Assembly (NCBI GenBank): GCA_964463355.1
Contig: CAYXBP010000008.1
Coordinates: 1-64,000 of the forward strand
Direction of reading: 5' to 3'
DNA length: 64,000 bases
DNA from: Firm-04 sp964463355
GTDB lineage: Bacteria > Bacillota > Clostridia > Oscillospirales > Ruminococcaceae
Shown here one piece after another: positions 1 through 8,239 of this stretch (position 1 is the stretch's first letter; every line of letters begins with the position of its first letter). The notes under the pieces are model-generated. The model was given only the letters and a program-made list of their open reading frames with translations. It was not told the DNA's origin and made no database searches. A program made the position numbers and the translations under genes.

Positions 1-23
1 TGAAAGTTATGTGAAACTTTCAT
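1..23 (-). CDS. 5' end of an unidentified leftward gene (truncated by window edge)
   Basis: An ATG at 23-21 on the minus strand is preceded by AAGGGG at a usable spacing. It opens a frame MKVSHNF that leaves the window after seven codons, so the product cannot be named. It lies about 40 nt beyond the terminator hairpin of the leader RNA at 64-220, which makes it the probable regulated gene of that leader. Positions 1-22 also form a perfect 8-bp inverted repeat (TGAAAGTT/AACTTTCA), which may be an operator, an RNA stem or chance. Confidence 0.35.
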
Positions 24-63
24 CTTGCCCCTTGACTTTTATTTGCAGGTCTTATGATGATTG

Positions 64-220
64 AAAAAAGGGTGAAAACAGGGTACAGCATACCCGATGT
101 TTCCACCCCAAACGGGCACAGCACCCCCAATGCCGTACCGCATGATTCTACTACGACAGCTTTCACTGGATTACGATACATCACCGATTTGTTTGGTGTT
201 GTCTATCTTCACGAAAGCAC
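64..220 (-). ncRNA. Structured leader RNA (riboswitch-like or attenuator) with intrinsic terminator
   Basis: A transcript from the promoter at 227-255 would start near 220 and stop at the U-run at 69-64. The terminator stem pairs 98-108 with 70-80 (10 of 11 pairs) and is capped by GGGTA/TACCC at 91-95 and 81-85. Upstream, 191-198 (CACCAAAC on the RNA) can pair with 104-113 (GTTTGGGGTG). That pairing uses 104-108, which is also part of the terminator arm, so the two structures exclude each other. A further 9-bp hairpin pairs 131-139 with 115-123 around a U/G-rich loop. This is the topology of a ligand- or protein-controlled leader. I do not recognise the family: it lacks the T-box, TPP, SAM, FMN, cobalamin, c-di-GMP, fluoride and SRP signatures. 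A stand-alone small RNA is the alternative. Confidence 0.6.
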
Positions 221-226
221 TTTCGT

Positions 227-255
227 ATTATACCATATACAGCAAGAAATTGCAA
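227..255 (-). promoter_or_regulatory. Sigma-A promoter of the leftward leader RNA
   Basis: Minus strand: -35 TTGCAA at 255-250, 17-nt spacer, -10 TATAAT at 232-227. A 7-bp inverted repeat (ACGAAAG, 2-nt loop, CTTTCGT) covers about 211-226 at the expected start point and could be an operator. The promoter lies just beyond the stop of the phosphoesterase gene. Confidence 0.7.
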
Positions 256-262
256 GCCTTTT

Positions 263-901
263 TTAGATTTCTTCTCGCAATGCTTCCGCCTGTTGAGCTA
301 CTGTCTTATCGTCATAGGCAAAGCAAAACATTCGGTAGCCGTTGATGACGACTGTTTCACCCAGCATACTGAGCCTTGGGGTGTGCAGCCCATAATTCAT
401 ATGCACATGGCCATGAATGAAGTATTTTGGGGCATACTGTGCAAGCAATGTGCGAAATGCTTGGAATCCATGATGGCAAAGATCTTCTCCCGCATGAAAA
501 TTGGCAGCGGGGGCGTGGGTCAGCAGGATATCAAACCCCTTGTACTTTTTTAATTTCCACCATAGTTTGCGGATTCTGCGCTGCATCTCCTTCTCCGAAT
601 ACTGGTGTGTTCCGGGACGGTATCGCATACTGCCTCCCAGCCCCAGAATGCGGATGCCTTCATGGACATAGATATCATCCTCAATGCAAAAGCACCCTTC
701 TGGTGGATTATCAGCATATTTTTCATCGTGATTTCCGTGAACATACAGCACTGGCACATTGGCGAATGTTTCAATGAAAGAAAGATAATTGGGCGAGAGA
801 TCTCCGCAGGAAAGGATGAGATCGTAGCCTTTCAGCACACCCGGCTGATAGTAATCCCACAGACTCTTTGCCTCGACATCGGACAAAACCAGAATTTTCA
901 T
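263..901 (-). CDS. Calcineurin-like metallophosphoesterase (YfcE/Icc type)
   Basis: Predicted cytosolic metal-dependent phosphoesterase of 212 aa. The dinuclear-metal motifs appear in order: SDVE near residue 7, CGDLS near 32, GNHDE near 56, THAP near 128 and HGHVH near 163. The first motif has Glu where many relatives have His (D-x-H), as in some YfcE-like branches. The start ATG at 901 has AAAGGA upstream and lies 18 nt after the stop of the Bmp-like gene, so the two are probably one operon. The substrate is unknown; phosphodiesters or cyclic nucleotides are typical of the family. The fold assignment is firm and the function is not. Confidence 0.85.
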   Translation of the reverse strand: MKILVLSDVEAKSLWDYYQPGVLKGYDLILSCGDLSPNYLSFIETFANVPVLYVHGNHDEKYADNPPEGCFCIEDDIYVHEGIRILGLGGSMRYRPGTHQYSEKEMQRRIRKLWWKLKKYKGFDILLTHAPAANFHAGEDLCHHGFQAFRTLLAQYAPKYFIHGHVHMNYGLHTPRLSMLGETVVINGYRMFCFAYDDKTVAQQAEALREEI

Positions 902-919
902 CGTCGCTGCTGTTTCCTT

Positions 920-2839
920 TCAGTTTGTATGTAGTCCGTGATCGCGAACAAAGTCACGGTATTCTTCCTTCAGCTCATCGGCTTCGGGCAATCTGCCAAT
1001 GATATTGTCCAGTAGCCAGTCTGCCTCAATGATCTCATGGGGCATCAGTTGTCTGCCCTCTTCGGCAATGCAGGAGCCATCTTGAGCATACAGCTTTCCC
1101 ATGAACAGGTGAAAACGGTTTGCTGCAATATCGTCGCGCATTTGCTGCACCAGACGCTTTGTACCCGCAGGCAGATGTGTAGAACATACAATATCAATTG
1201 CTTCGGCAGAGATGCCCCAGTAATACATCAGTGCGTGGGCACCAAGATCATTTGCATCGTTTTTCCATGCGCCAATGAGGATAGAGCGCACCAGTTCTTC
1301 ATACAATCTGCCCCAGTTCCAAACAGGTGCTGCTAATCGGAAAGAAATATCGCCATATAGACCATACAAGCCAAAGTCAGTATCGTCGGCAAGCGGTGCA
1401 TTAATGTCACGGTTGGAGATAAGATCAATACCCTTTTTGCGAAAGTAGGCATAAGGGTCATGATCTTGCAAGCTTGACCAGTCCAGGTAAACTCTTGCAC
1501 GAGGGTTAACCATCTGCACGCCCAGCGCAAAGGCATTTACCGAGGCAGGCGTACCCAGCACAGGATAATCTGCAATGTAACCCACTCGTTCACTTTCGGT
1601 CATAGCACCAGCGATGATGCCTGCTAAGAATTTCGCCTCATAGATTCGCAGGTAGTAGGTGCGCAGCTGCCGATAAGAAGTGTTCATAGAACAGTTGATG
1701 AAAATCACCTCAGGATATGCAAGGGTCATGCGCATACTGACCGCATGATATTCAGGGGCTGTGGTAAAGATCACCTTGCAGCCATCGGTCACTGCCGCCC
1801 GGATTACTGTTTCCGCAGCATCAGCGGTGGCAATCAGCGGCATTGTTTCAATGCGCTCGCCGAACACATCTTGAATATAGCGGCGACCAATTTCATGATT
1901 GTAACTCCAGCTGGAAATCTGCGGATCCTTCGGATACAAAAACGCGATCTTTAATGGTGTGCTGCTCAGTGGCAGGATCTTCGTCAGTGCAACTTTACGG
2001 GAACCCTCTGTGGGCGAAAGAATATGCGAAGTGTGGTAATCCTCTTTAAACACCTGAAATTCAGACCAGATACGGTCAATGCGACGTTTTAGTTCGGCAG
2101 AGGAAAGACTACGCAGTGCCTCAAAGCCGTAGATTTCCATAAATACAAGAAACGCATCACCAATGTAGGGAGAAAGCCGTTTTCCGTTTCGTGCGGAGTA
2201 ATGTTCAGCAAAGACGGCATATAAGAAGCGTACATCCTTACGCAGGTCATCGTCCCACGGCTGATATTCGGCTTCCTCATCTTCTTTGGGTGTTACGGCC
2301 TCGCAAAGTCGCGGAAATGCTCCTATCTGCGACATCTGGATCTCGTAGATACCTGTGATACGATAAAAATCCACCAACTCGTAGTACACGGTATTCTCTG
2401 TACTTTCTGTGCGTTTGGGCAGAATACGGGTTACATTGGCTTCAATGCTCACCGCCCCAAAATACGCCGATACGCTCACACGCTTGTTGCCTTCAATCAC
2501 ATAGAACCGCTGCATATATTCCAGTACGGTGATCGGTTCTTTCACACCATTTGCGCGCACGTCATCGCAAAGGGCAATCCACTTGGAGGAAAATTCCGTG
2601 TCAAGCGCAAGCAGCGGCATAAAATTTGAAGCAAACGCATTGGTACGTTCTGCCGTTACAGTGCCTGCGATCATGGCGATTGGGATTTCAACCTGCCCCA
2701 TAGGAACGCGTCCATCCTCTTCTTGAGAGGGCAATAATTCTTCCAGCGCAGGCAAATAGGGATATGATCCTCCTGCTAACGCTTGCCGATAGCATTTTTC
2801 GCCTAGCTTCTGTGCTTTCTGGTAATCCTGATAAGGCAT
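920..2839 (-). CDS. Cytosolic Bmp/PnrA-like sensor with N-terminal ParB-like domain
   Basis: A 639-aa protein with two recognisable parts. About residues 70-150 resemble a ParB/sulfiredoxin-type domain (ITVLEYMQRFYVIEGNKRVSVS). About 290-560 resemble a Bmp family substrate-binding protein (PnrA/Med-like: VIFTTAPEYH, EAKFLAGIIAGAM, RVGYIADYPV). Bmp proteins are normally exported nucleoside-binding lipoproteins, but here there is no signal peptide, lipobox or transmembrane segment, and no transporter genes sit nearby. A cytosolic ligand-sensing or regulatory role is therefore inferred. The ATG at 2839 has AAAAGGAG upstream, and a promoter sits at 2881-2910. It probably shares an operon with the downstream phosphoesterase. 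Proteins of this architecture are usually annotated as BMP family ABC substrate-binding proteins, which may be misleading here. Confidence 0.75.
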   Translation of the reverse strand: MPYQDYQKAQKLGEKCYRQALAGGSYPYLPALEELLPSQEEDGRVPMGQVEIPIAMIAGTVTAERTNAFASNFMPLLALDTEFSSKWIALCDDVRANGVKEPITVLEYMQRFYVIEGNKRVSVSAYFGAVSIEANVTRILPKRTESTENTVYYELVDFYRITGIYEIQMSQIGAFPRLCEAVTPKEDEEAEYQPWDDDLRKDVRFLYAVFAEHYSARNGKRLSPYIGDAFLVFMEIYGFEALRSLSSAELKRRIDRIWSEFQVFKEDYHTSHILSPTEGSRKVALTKILPLSSTPLKIAFLYPKDPQISSWSYNHEIGRRYIQDVFGERIETMPLIATADAAETVIRAAVTDGCKVIFTTAPEYHAVSMRMTLAYPEVIFINCSMNTSYRQLRTYYLRIYEAKFLAGIIAGAMTESERVGYIADYPVLGTPASVNAFALGVQMVNPRARVYLDWSSLQDHDPYAYFRKKGIDLISNRDINAPLADDTDFGLYGLYGDISFRLAAPVWNWGRLYEELVRSILIGAWKNDANDLGAHALMYYWGISAEAIDIVCSTHLPAGTKRLVQQMRDDIAANRFHLFMGKLYAQDGSCIAEEGRQLMPHEIIEADWLLDNIIGRLPEADELKEEYRDFVRDHGLHTN

Positions 2840-2880
2840 CGTCTGTTACAACTCCTTTTCTATCGGTGGTTCTGTTTGAT

Positions 2881-2910
2881 ATTATACTACAGTGTGTAGC
2901 CTGAAGTCAA
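2881..2910 (-). promoter_or_regulatory. Promoter of the Bmp-like/phosphoesterase operon
   Basis: Minus strand: -35 TTGACT at 2910-2905, 18-nt spacer, -10 TATAAT at 2886-2881, about 40 nt upstream of the ATG. Confidence 0.7.
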
Positions 2911-2981
2911 CGCGGTCGCGCAAAAGTGCCGCACAATCGCTTGGGAGGTGGATACTCCCCCAATACAATTTGAATGCATTA

Positions 2982-3069
2982 CATTTCGAGGGGAAAGCGG
3001 ACGAGCCCGCTTTCCCCTCGTTGACCGTATATTATGAAAGCTTTGCGCAAACCAGACGGCTTCGGTGAC
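2982..3069. repeat. Dispersed hairpin repeat, copy A
   Basis: The core is a perfect 14-bp hairpin (2987-3000 with 3007-3020; arm CGAGGGGAAAGCGG) with a 6-nt loop. It is preceded by ACATTT and followed by TTG, an AT-rich stretch and a GC-rich tail ending in GGTGAC. The same layout recurs at 59948-60040, with stem bases changed on both sides so that pairing is kept. It lies between the trpB2 stop and the Bmp promoter. No U-run follows the stem on either strand, so it is not a standard intrinsic terminator. Confidence 0.7.
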
Positions 3070-3113
3070 ATATCTGTATTGCGCTGAGCCATCCATATTC
3101 TCCTAAGCGGCGA

Positions 3114-4490
3114 TCAATCCACCTTCGGCAGTTGGCTCAGTGCTGCATTGATCTCCTCATCGCTGGGAATATAATCTGTAAGAGTGCCACTGTTATGCCG
3201 TTCGTAGGAAACCATATCAAAGTAACCAGTACCAGTCAAACCGAATACGATAGTCTTTTCCTCGCCAGTTTCTTTACACTTGATCGCTTCGTCCATTGCT
3301 GCACGGATGGCATGGGCACTTTCGGGTGCAGGCAGAATACCTTCCACACGGGCAAATTCCACTGCGGCTTTGAATACATCTGTCTGCTTGACGGTAATTG
3401 CCTCCATGACACCCTGATCGTACAGTTCGGAGAGCATACTATTCATGCCGTGATAACGCAGGCCGCCGGCGTGCTGCGGAGCAGGCATAAAACCACAGCC
3501 GAGGGTATACATCTTTGCCAGTGGGCAGATTCTGCCTGTATCGCAGAAATCGTATGCGTATGTGCCACGTGTCAAAGAAGGACAGGATGCGGGCTCTACT
3601 GCGATGATACGGTAATCCGCCTCGCCACGCAGCTTTTGACCGATAAAGGGTGCGCTCAGACCAGCAAGATTGGATCCGCCCCCTGCGCAGCCAATGACGA
3701 TATCTGCCTTTACGCCGTATTTATCCAGTGCTGCCTTTGTTTCCAGACCAATTATCGACTGATGCATTGCCACATGGTTCAACACAGAGCCAAGTACATA
3801 GCGGTAACCCTCTAAAGATGTTGCACATTCCACTGCTTCGGAAACAGCACAGCCAAGGCTGCCACCAGTACCGGGATGCTCTGCAAGGATTTTTCTTCCC
3901 ACAGCTGTTGCCTCAGAAGGAGAAGGCGTTACTGATGCGCCGTAGGTACGCATCACTTCGCGACGGAAGGGCTTTTGCTCATAGCTAACCTTTACCATGA
4001 ACACCTTGCAATCCAGACCAAAGTACGAGGAAGCCATAGAAAGTGCCGTGCCCCACTGACCAGCACCTGTTTCGGTAGTAACGCCCTTTAGGCCCTGCTT
4101 TTTTGCGTAATAAGCCTGTGCAATAGCAGAATTGAGCTTGTGACTGCCTGAAGTATTGTTGCCTTCGTGCTTATAATAGATTTTTGCGGGAGTATCCAGA
4201 TACTTTTCCAGACAGTATGCACGCACCAGCGGTGCAGGACGATACATTTTATAGAATTCACGGATTTCTTCCGGAATCGGAATGTATGCATCAGTCGTAT
4301 TCAGTTCTTGTTCGGCAAGCTCACGGCAGAACACCGTAGAAAGCTCATCAAGGGTAGCGGGCTGCAAAGTCTGCGGATTCAGCATTGGTGCAGGCTTTTT
4401 TTTCATATCGGCACGCAGGTTGTACCATGCCGTCGGCATTTCACTTTCTTCCAGATAGATTTTATAGGGGATCTTTTTCTCAGTGGACAT
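3114..4490 (-). CDS. trpB: Tryptophan synthase beta chain-like, TrpB2 type
   Basis: PLP enzyme of 458 aa, predicted to make L-tryptophan from indole and serine. The PLP lysine lies in NTSGSHKLNSA, the phosphate-binding glycine loop is GCAGGGSNLAG, and GAGQWG and ETKAALDKYG match the TrpB2 branch, which is longer than classical TrpB1. The start ATG at 4490 is set by AAAGGAG upstream; a longer frame reaching into the T-box terminator is not credible. No trpA or other trp genes adjoin it, so this is an orphan TrpB2 that may salvage indole. Transcription is controlled by the Trp T-box at 4556-4823. Confidence 0.93.
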   Translation of the reverse strand: MSTEKKIPYKIYLEESEMPTAWYNLRADMKKKPAPMLNPQTLQPATLDELSTVFCRELAEQELNTTDAYIPIPEEIREFYKMYRPAPLVRAYCLEKYLDTPAKIYYKHEGNNTSGSHKLNSAIAQAYYAKKQGLKGVTTETGAGQWGTALSMASSYFGLDCKVFMVKVSYEQKPFRREVMRTYGASVTPSPSEATAVGRKILAEHPGTGGSLGCAVSEAVECATSLEGYRYVLGSVLNHVAMHQSIIGLETKAALDKYGVKADIVIGCAGGGSNLAGLSAPFIGQKLRGEADYRIIAVEPASCPSLTRGTYAYDFCDTGRICPLAKMYTLGCGFMPAPQHAGGLRYHGMNSMLSELYDQGVMEAITVKQTDVFKAAVEFARVEGILPAPESAHAIRAAMDEAIKCKETGEEKTIVFGLTGTGYFDMVSYERHNSGTLTDYIPSDEEINAALSQLPKVD

Positions 4491-4555
4491 AACAAACGCT
4501 CCTTTCAAGCATTGCGGCATTACCGCAGTCGGTGGAGTCGAGAAAACAGACAAAT

Positions 4556-4823
4556 AAAAAACGCCCATCCTCGACAAACGAAAATCGTCAAGGACGAGCG
4601 ATGCTCGCGGTGCCACCTTGATTCACGGCGCGATGCCGTGCCCTTACCGGAGTACCTGCGATACTCCTGATCATTTACGCAGACCATGCGTCGCAGTTTT
4701 ACCGGCATTTTCACCGACTGCGCCCTCCGCGGGCCATTTGACGATCTGTGTTTTGCGTGGCTCTCACCTGCCCACACTCTCTGAAAAAGCATAATCGCCT
4801 TTATCTCCGCATCAACGGTTTCT
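4556..4823 (-). promoter_or_regulatory. T-box leader, tryptophan specific, with terminator
   Basis: The T-box sequence (AAGGTGGCACCGCG on the RNA) is at 4619-4606. The terminator pairs 4600-4585 with 4577-4562 (16 pairs including wobbles) and is followed by U-run 4561-4556. Stem I contains GAGAGTGTGGGCAGGTGAGAG-like distal-loop sequence, and a UGG triplet at 4736-4734 sits where the specifier codon is expected, matching Trp. Uncharged tRNA-Trp should stabilise the antiterminator and allow trpB2 transcription. The specifier assignment rests on position only, but it agrees with the gene it controls. Confidence 0.88.
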
Positions 4824-4829
4824 GCTTGC

Positions 4830-4858
4830 ATTATAGCACAACGCCGACGCTTTGTCAA
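4830..4858 (-). promoter_or_regulatory. Consensus promoter of the T-box/trpB2 transcript
   Basis: Minus strand: -35 TTGACA at 4858-4853, 17-nt spacer, -10 TATAAT at 4835-4830, a perfect sigma-A consensus. The start is expected near 4823. It is divergent from the alaS promoter. Confidence 0.85.
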
Positions 4859-4925
4859 TAGTTTACCGAAGTTTTTCTGAAAAATTTTTTTCGGGCGTGG
4901 GGCGGTGAAAGCGGCACGGCGACCC

Positions 4926-4954
4926 TTGACAAAATCGGCATTTGGTTGTATACT
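4926..4954 (+). promoter_or_regulatory. Promoter of alaS
   Basis: -35 TTGACA at 4926-4931, 17-nt spacer, -10 TATACT at 4949-4954, about 60 nt before the chosen alaS start. Confidence 0.8.
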
Positions 4955-5015
4955 ATATCGTGTATGATTGGGCGTTTATCGCCTGAAACCAAAAAGCGAA
5001 AGGACATTGATCGTT

Positions 5016-7652
5016 ATGGAATGGCAAAGTCTGAATACACTGCGCGAAAAATATCTTGCATTTTTTGAAAGTAAACAGCACACTCGTATGGAGAGCGCGT
5101 CACTGATTCCGAAAGGGGATAACAGTCTGCTGCTGATCAATTCGGGCATGGCACCGCTGAAAAAATATTTTCTGGGGCAGGCTGTGCCACCAAATGTGCG
5201 CGTGACCACCTGCCAAAAGTGCATCCGTACCCCCGATATTGAACGCGTCGGCAAAACCGCTCGTCACGGCACTTATTTCGAGATGCTGGGCAACTTCTCT
5301 TTCGGCGAATATTTTAAGAAAGAAGCCATTGCTTGGGCATGGGAGTTTTTGACAGGTGTGTTGGAAATTCCTGCGGAAAAGCTTTGGATCACCGTATTTG
5401 AAAGCGATGACGAGGCGGAAGAAATCTGGGCAAACGAAATTGGCGTGCCTCGCGATCGTATCATCCGTTTGGGCAAGGAGGACAATTTCTGGGAGCATGG
5501 CTCTGGCCCCTGCGGGCCTTGTTCTGAGATCCATTTTGACCGTGGCGAAAGCTATGGGCCGTTTGAAAGCTTTGAGCAGGCGAGTGATGCAGACCGCATT
5601 ATTGAAATCTGGAATCTGGTGTTCTCGCAGTTTGACAGCGACGGCAAGGGCAACTACACCGAGATGAAGAACAAAAATATCGATACCGGTATGGGGCTTG
5701 AACGTCTGGCTTGCGTGATGCAGGGCGTGGATAATCTCTTTGAAGTGGATACCATCCAGAATATCATGCAGCATATTTGCAAAATTGCAGGGGTGAAATA
5801 TCACGATAACGAAAAAACTGATGTTTCTCTGCGCGTGATTACTGACCATATCCGTTCTACCGTATTTATGGTTGGCGATGGTGTAACGCCGGCAAATGAG
5901 GGCAGAGGTTATGTGCTGAAGCGTCTGCTGCGTCGTGCAGCACGTCACGGAAAGCTGCTTGGTATCCAGCAGCCATTCCTGTATCAGGTAGCAGAAACTG
6001 TGATTCAGGAAAATGCAAATGCCTACCCCGAACTGATGGAAAAACGTGCGCTGATCACCAAAATCATCCGCTATGAAGAAGAAAGCTTTGCCCGTACCGT
6101 TGACCGCGGCACCGAATTGCTGGAGGTCTGTATGCACGCACTGCGCATTACAGGGAAAACGGTCATTTCAGGCAAAGATGCGTTTACCCTCAGCGATACC
6201 TACGGCTTCCCTATCGATTTGACCATTGAAATGGCTGCCGAGAAGGGCTATACCGTTGATGAAGAGGGCTTCCGCGCCTTGATGGAGCAGCAGAAGCAGC
6301 GCGCGCGTGCAGATCGTGCAGCTAAGGTCAAAACTTCTTGGGGCGGCGAGGCCGCTGTGCCGAAGGATGTGCCTCTGACAGTATTCAACGGCTACACGCT
6401 GATGACCTCTGCTGCCACCGTGCTTGCAATTCTGGTCAATGGTGCGCCAGTGGATTCCATCACCGAGGGCACCGATGCAGCAATCGTTCTTTCGCAAACA
6501 CCATTTTATGCGGAAAGCGGCGGTCAGGTTGGCGATACAGGCGAAATCAGTGGTAACGGCGTTTTTGCTGTTGCCGATACACAGAAAGTCGGTAATGGAC
6601 ACTTCCTGCATATGGGTACGCTGGAGCAGGGTACCATTTCCGTTGGTGATACCGTATCCGCTAACGTAGATGCCAAACGCCGCAGTGCCATTATGCGCAA
6701 TCACACCGCAGCTCACCTGCTGCAATCGGCGTTGCGTGCCGTGCTGGGAGATCATGTGCATCAGGCAGGTCAGCTTGTCAATGCAGAACGCTGCCGTTTT
6801 GATTTTTCCCATTTCTCTGCTATGACTTCTGCGGAATTGAAAAAGACCGAGGCGCTGCTGAACGAGATGGTTTTTGCATCCGAACCGGTCACCATGCAGG
6901 AAATGCCTATTGAGGAAGCGAAAAAGCTGGGCGCGATGGCATTGTTTGGTGAAAAGTATGGCGATGTGGTTCGTGTTGTGACCGCGGGCAGCCGCTCTAC
7001 CGAGTTCTGTGGCGGAACCCATGTCAGCAATACTGCACAGCTTGGCTTGTGTAAAATCGTTTCCGAAAGTTCTGTGGCAGCGGGCGTGCGCCGTATTGAA
7101 CTCGCTACTGCCGAGAACGTTCTGCTTTTGCTGCATGATGCAGAACAGACCATTGCGCAGGCTGCAAAGGCACTGAAGCTTTCCAATACTACAGAATTAC
7201 CCGAAAAATGTGCCGCACTTACCAACGAACTGCGTGATCAGGCAAAGGAGATTGACCGTTTGAACCAGAAAATTGCAGGCGGTCAGATATCCCATCTTTT
7301 CGATCAGGCAAAGGTGATCGATGGCATCAAGCTGGTTTCTATGATGCTTTCCGATGTAAAACCCGATGCACTGCGTACCCTAGGCGACCAAATTCGTGAC
7401 CGGGGCGGCGATGTGATTGCGCTGCTGGCAGGTGTTAATGGCGAAAGTGGTAATTTCTACTGTATCTGTTCCAAATCTGCGGTTGCAAAGGGCGCTCATG
7501 CAGGCAAAATCATTCAGCGTGTGGCAGCCATTACCGGCGGTAAGGGCGGTGGCAGACCCGATTCTGCGATGGGCGGCATTGGTAAAAGCTACATGGTCGA
7601 TGAGGCTCTGGGGATGCTCGATGAGATCGCTAAGGAATTTTTGAAAGGCTGA
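5016..7652 (+). CDS. alaS: Alanyl-tRNA synthetase
   Basis: Charges tRNA-Ala with alanine in the cytosol; 878 aa, the usual bacterial length. An N-terminal class II aminoacylation domain opens with LREKYLAFFESKQHTR. The central editing domain has the zinc-binding HTAAH near residue 566 and CGGTH near residue 668. A C-terminal DHHA1-like domain ends with the GGKGGGRPDSAMGG stretch. ATG 5016 (MEWQSL) was chosen because the conserved N terminus begins there and GAAAGGA lies upstream; an earlier in-frame ATG at 4968 would start almost at the transcription start. It has its own promoter. Confidence 0.97.
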   Translation: MEWQSLNTLREKYLAFFESKQHTRMESASLIPKGDNSLLLINSGMAPLKKYFLGQAVPPNVRVTTCQKCIRTPDIERVGKTARHGTYFEMLGNFSFGEYFKKEAIAWAWEFLTGVLEIPAEKLWITVFESDDEAEEIWANEIGVPRDRIIRLGKEDNFWEHGSGPCGPCSEIHFDRGESYGPFESFEQASDADRIIEIWNLVFSQFDSDGKGNYTEMKNKNIDTGMGLERLACVMQGVDNLFEVDTIQNIMQHICKIAGVKYHDNEKTDVSLRVITDHIRSTVFMVGDGVTPANEGRGYVLKRLLRRAARHGKLLGIQQPFLYQVAETVIQENANAYPELMEKRALITKIIRYEEESFARTVDRGTELLEVCMHALRITGKTVISGKDAFTLSDTYGFPIDLTIEMAAEKGYTVDEEGFRALMEQQKQRARADRAAKVKTSWGGEAAVPKDVPLTVFNGYTLMTSAATVLAILVNGAPVDSITEGTDAAIVLSQTPFYAESGGQVGDTGEISGNGVFAVADTQKVGNGHFLHMGTLEQGTISVGDTVSANVDAKRRSAIMRNHTAAHLLQSALRAVLGDHVHQAGQLVNAERCRFDFSHFSAMTSAELKKTEALLNEMVFASEPVTMQEMPIEEAKKLGAMALFGEKYGDVVRVVTAGSRSTEFCGGTHVSNTAQLGLCKIVSESSVAAGVRRIELATAENVLLLLHDAEQTIAQAAKALKLSNTTELPEKCAALTNELRDQAKEIDRLNQKIAGGQISHLFDQAKVIDGIKLVSMMLSDVKPDALRTLGDQIRDRGGDVIALLAGVNGESGNFYCICSKSAVAKGAHAGKIIQRVAAITGGKGGGRPDSAMGGIGKSYMVDEALGMLDEIAKEFLKG

Positions 7653-7761
7653 TACCTTGCAGGAAACACCGCATAGAGCCAGTGATGCAGATGTGTAGTT
7701 AAGCAATCAGGCGTGTTTTGTGCGGTGCTGCCTTAAATCATAAAGTAGGGAGGCGAAACCG

Positions 7762-8220
7762 ATGCGCGTGACCATTCGCAGGGCAAATCCTCAGGAAGAT
7801 GCCAAAGCCATTTCCAAGCTGATACGGGACGAGTTGCAGGTGCCGGTTTCCGCATCCGATACGGCACAGGCACTCACCCGCCTGTGCGTCAATACCCGAA
7901 ACTCCGTGTTTGTGGCTGCGGTGGATGATGTGGTGGTGGGCTTTCTGCACATCAGCGATTACGACTCCTTGCTGCTGAACGAGCCAATGAAGCAGATTCG
8001 TTCGTTGGCGGTGTCGGCTTCGTACCGTCGTATTGGCATTGGCAAGACAATGTTGCAACGGGCAGAGCGTTGGGCGGCAGAACACGGTGCGCAGGGCGTG
8101 CTTGTGGATTTCAGCGAAGCTTTTGCAGATGCCGAACCGTTTTATCAAAACTGCGGTTATGTAGCAGAGTGCAAAGATACCTTCTGCCGCAAGCTGTTTC
8201 CCATCCGACCAAAATTCTAA
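7762..8220 (+). CDS. GNAT family N-acetyltransferase
   Basis: A 152-aa acetyl-CoA dependent acyltransferase. The acetyl-CoA binding motif A is QIRSLAVSASYRRIGIGKTML (about residues 77-97), followed by the usual FYQNCGY motif B near residue 131. Strong GGGAGG site before ATG 7762. It is followed after 19 nt by the HIT gene. The substrate is unknown; the position between alaS and a HIT hydrolase suggests a small-molecule or protein N-terminus target but does not prove it. Confidence 0.85.
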   Translation: MRVTIRRANPQEDAKAISKLIRDELQVPVSASDTAQALTRLCVNTRNSVFVAAVDDVVVGFLHISDYDSLLLNEPMKQIRSLAVSASYRRIGIGKTMLQRAERWAAEHGAQGVLVDFSEAFADAEPFYQNCGYVAECKDTFCRKLFPIRPKF

Positions 8221-8239
8221 TAGAAAGGTGGTATATCAC

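Noticed and set aside
2887..3096. Short leftward frame across hairpin repeat copy A
   Set aside because: The two repeat copies vary in a way that preserves base pairing rather than amino acids, so RNA/DNA structure explains it better.
4520..4858. 112-codon leftward frame upstream of trpB2
   Set aside because: It coincides with the T-box leader and begins at the -35 box, so it is not coding.
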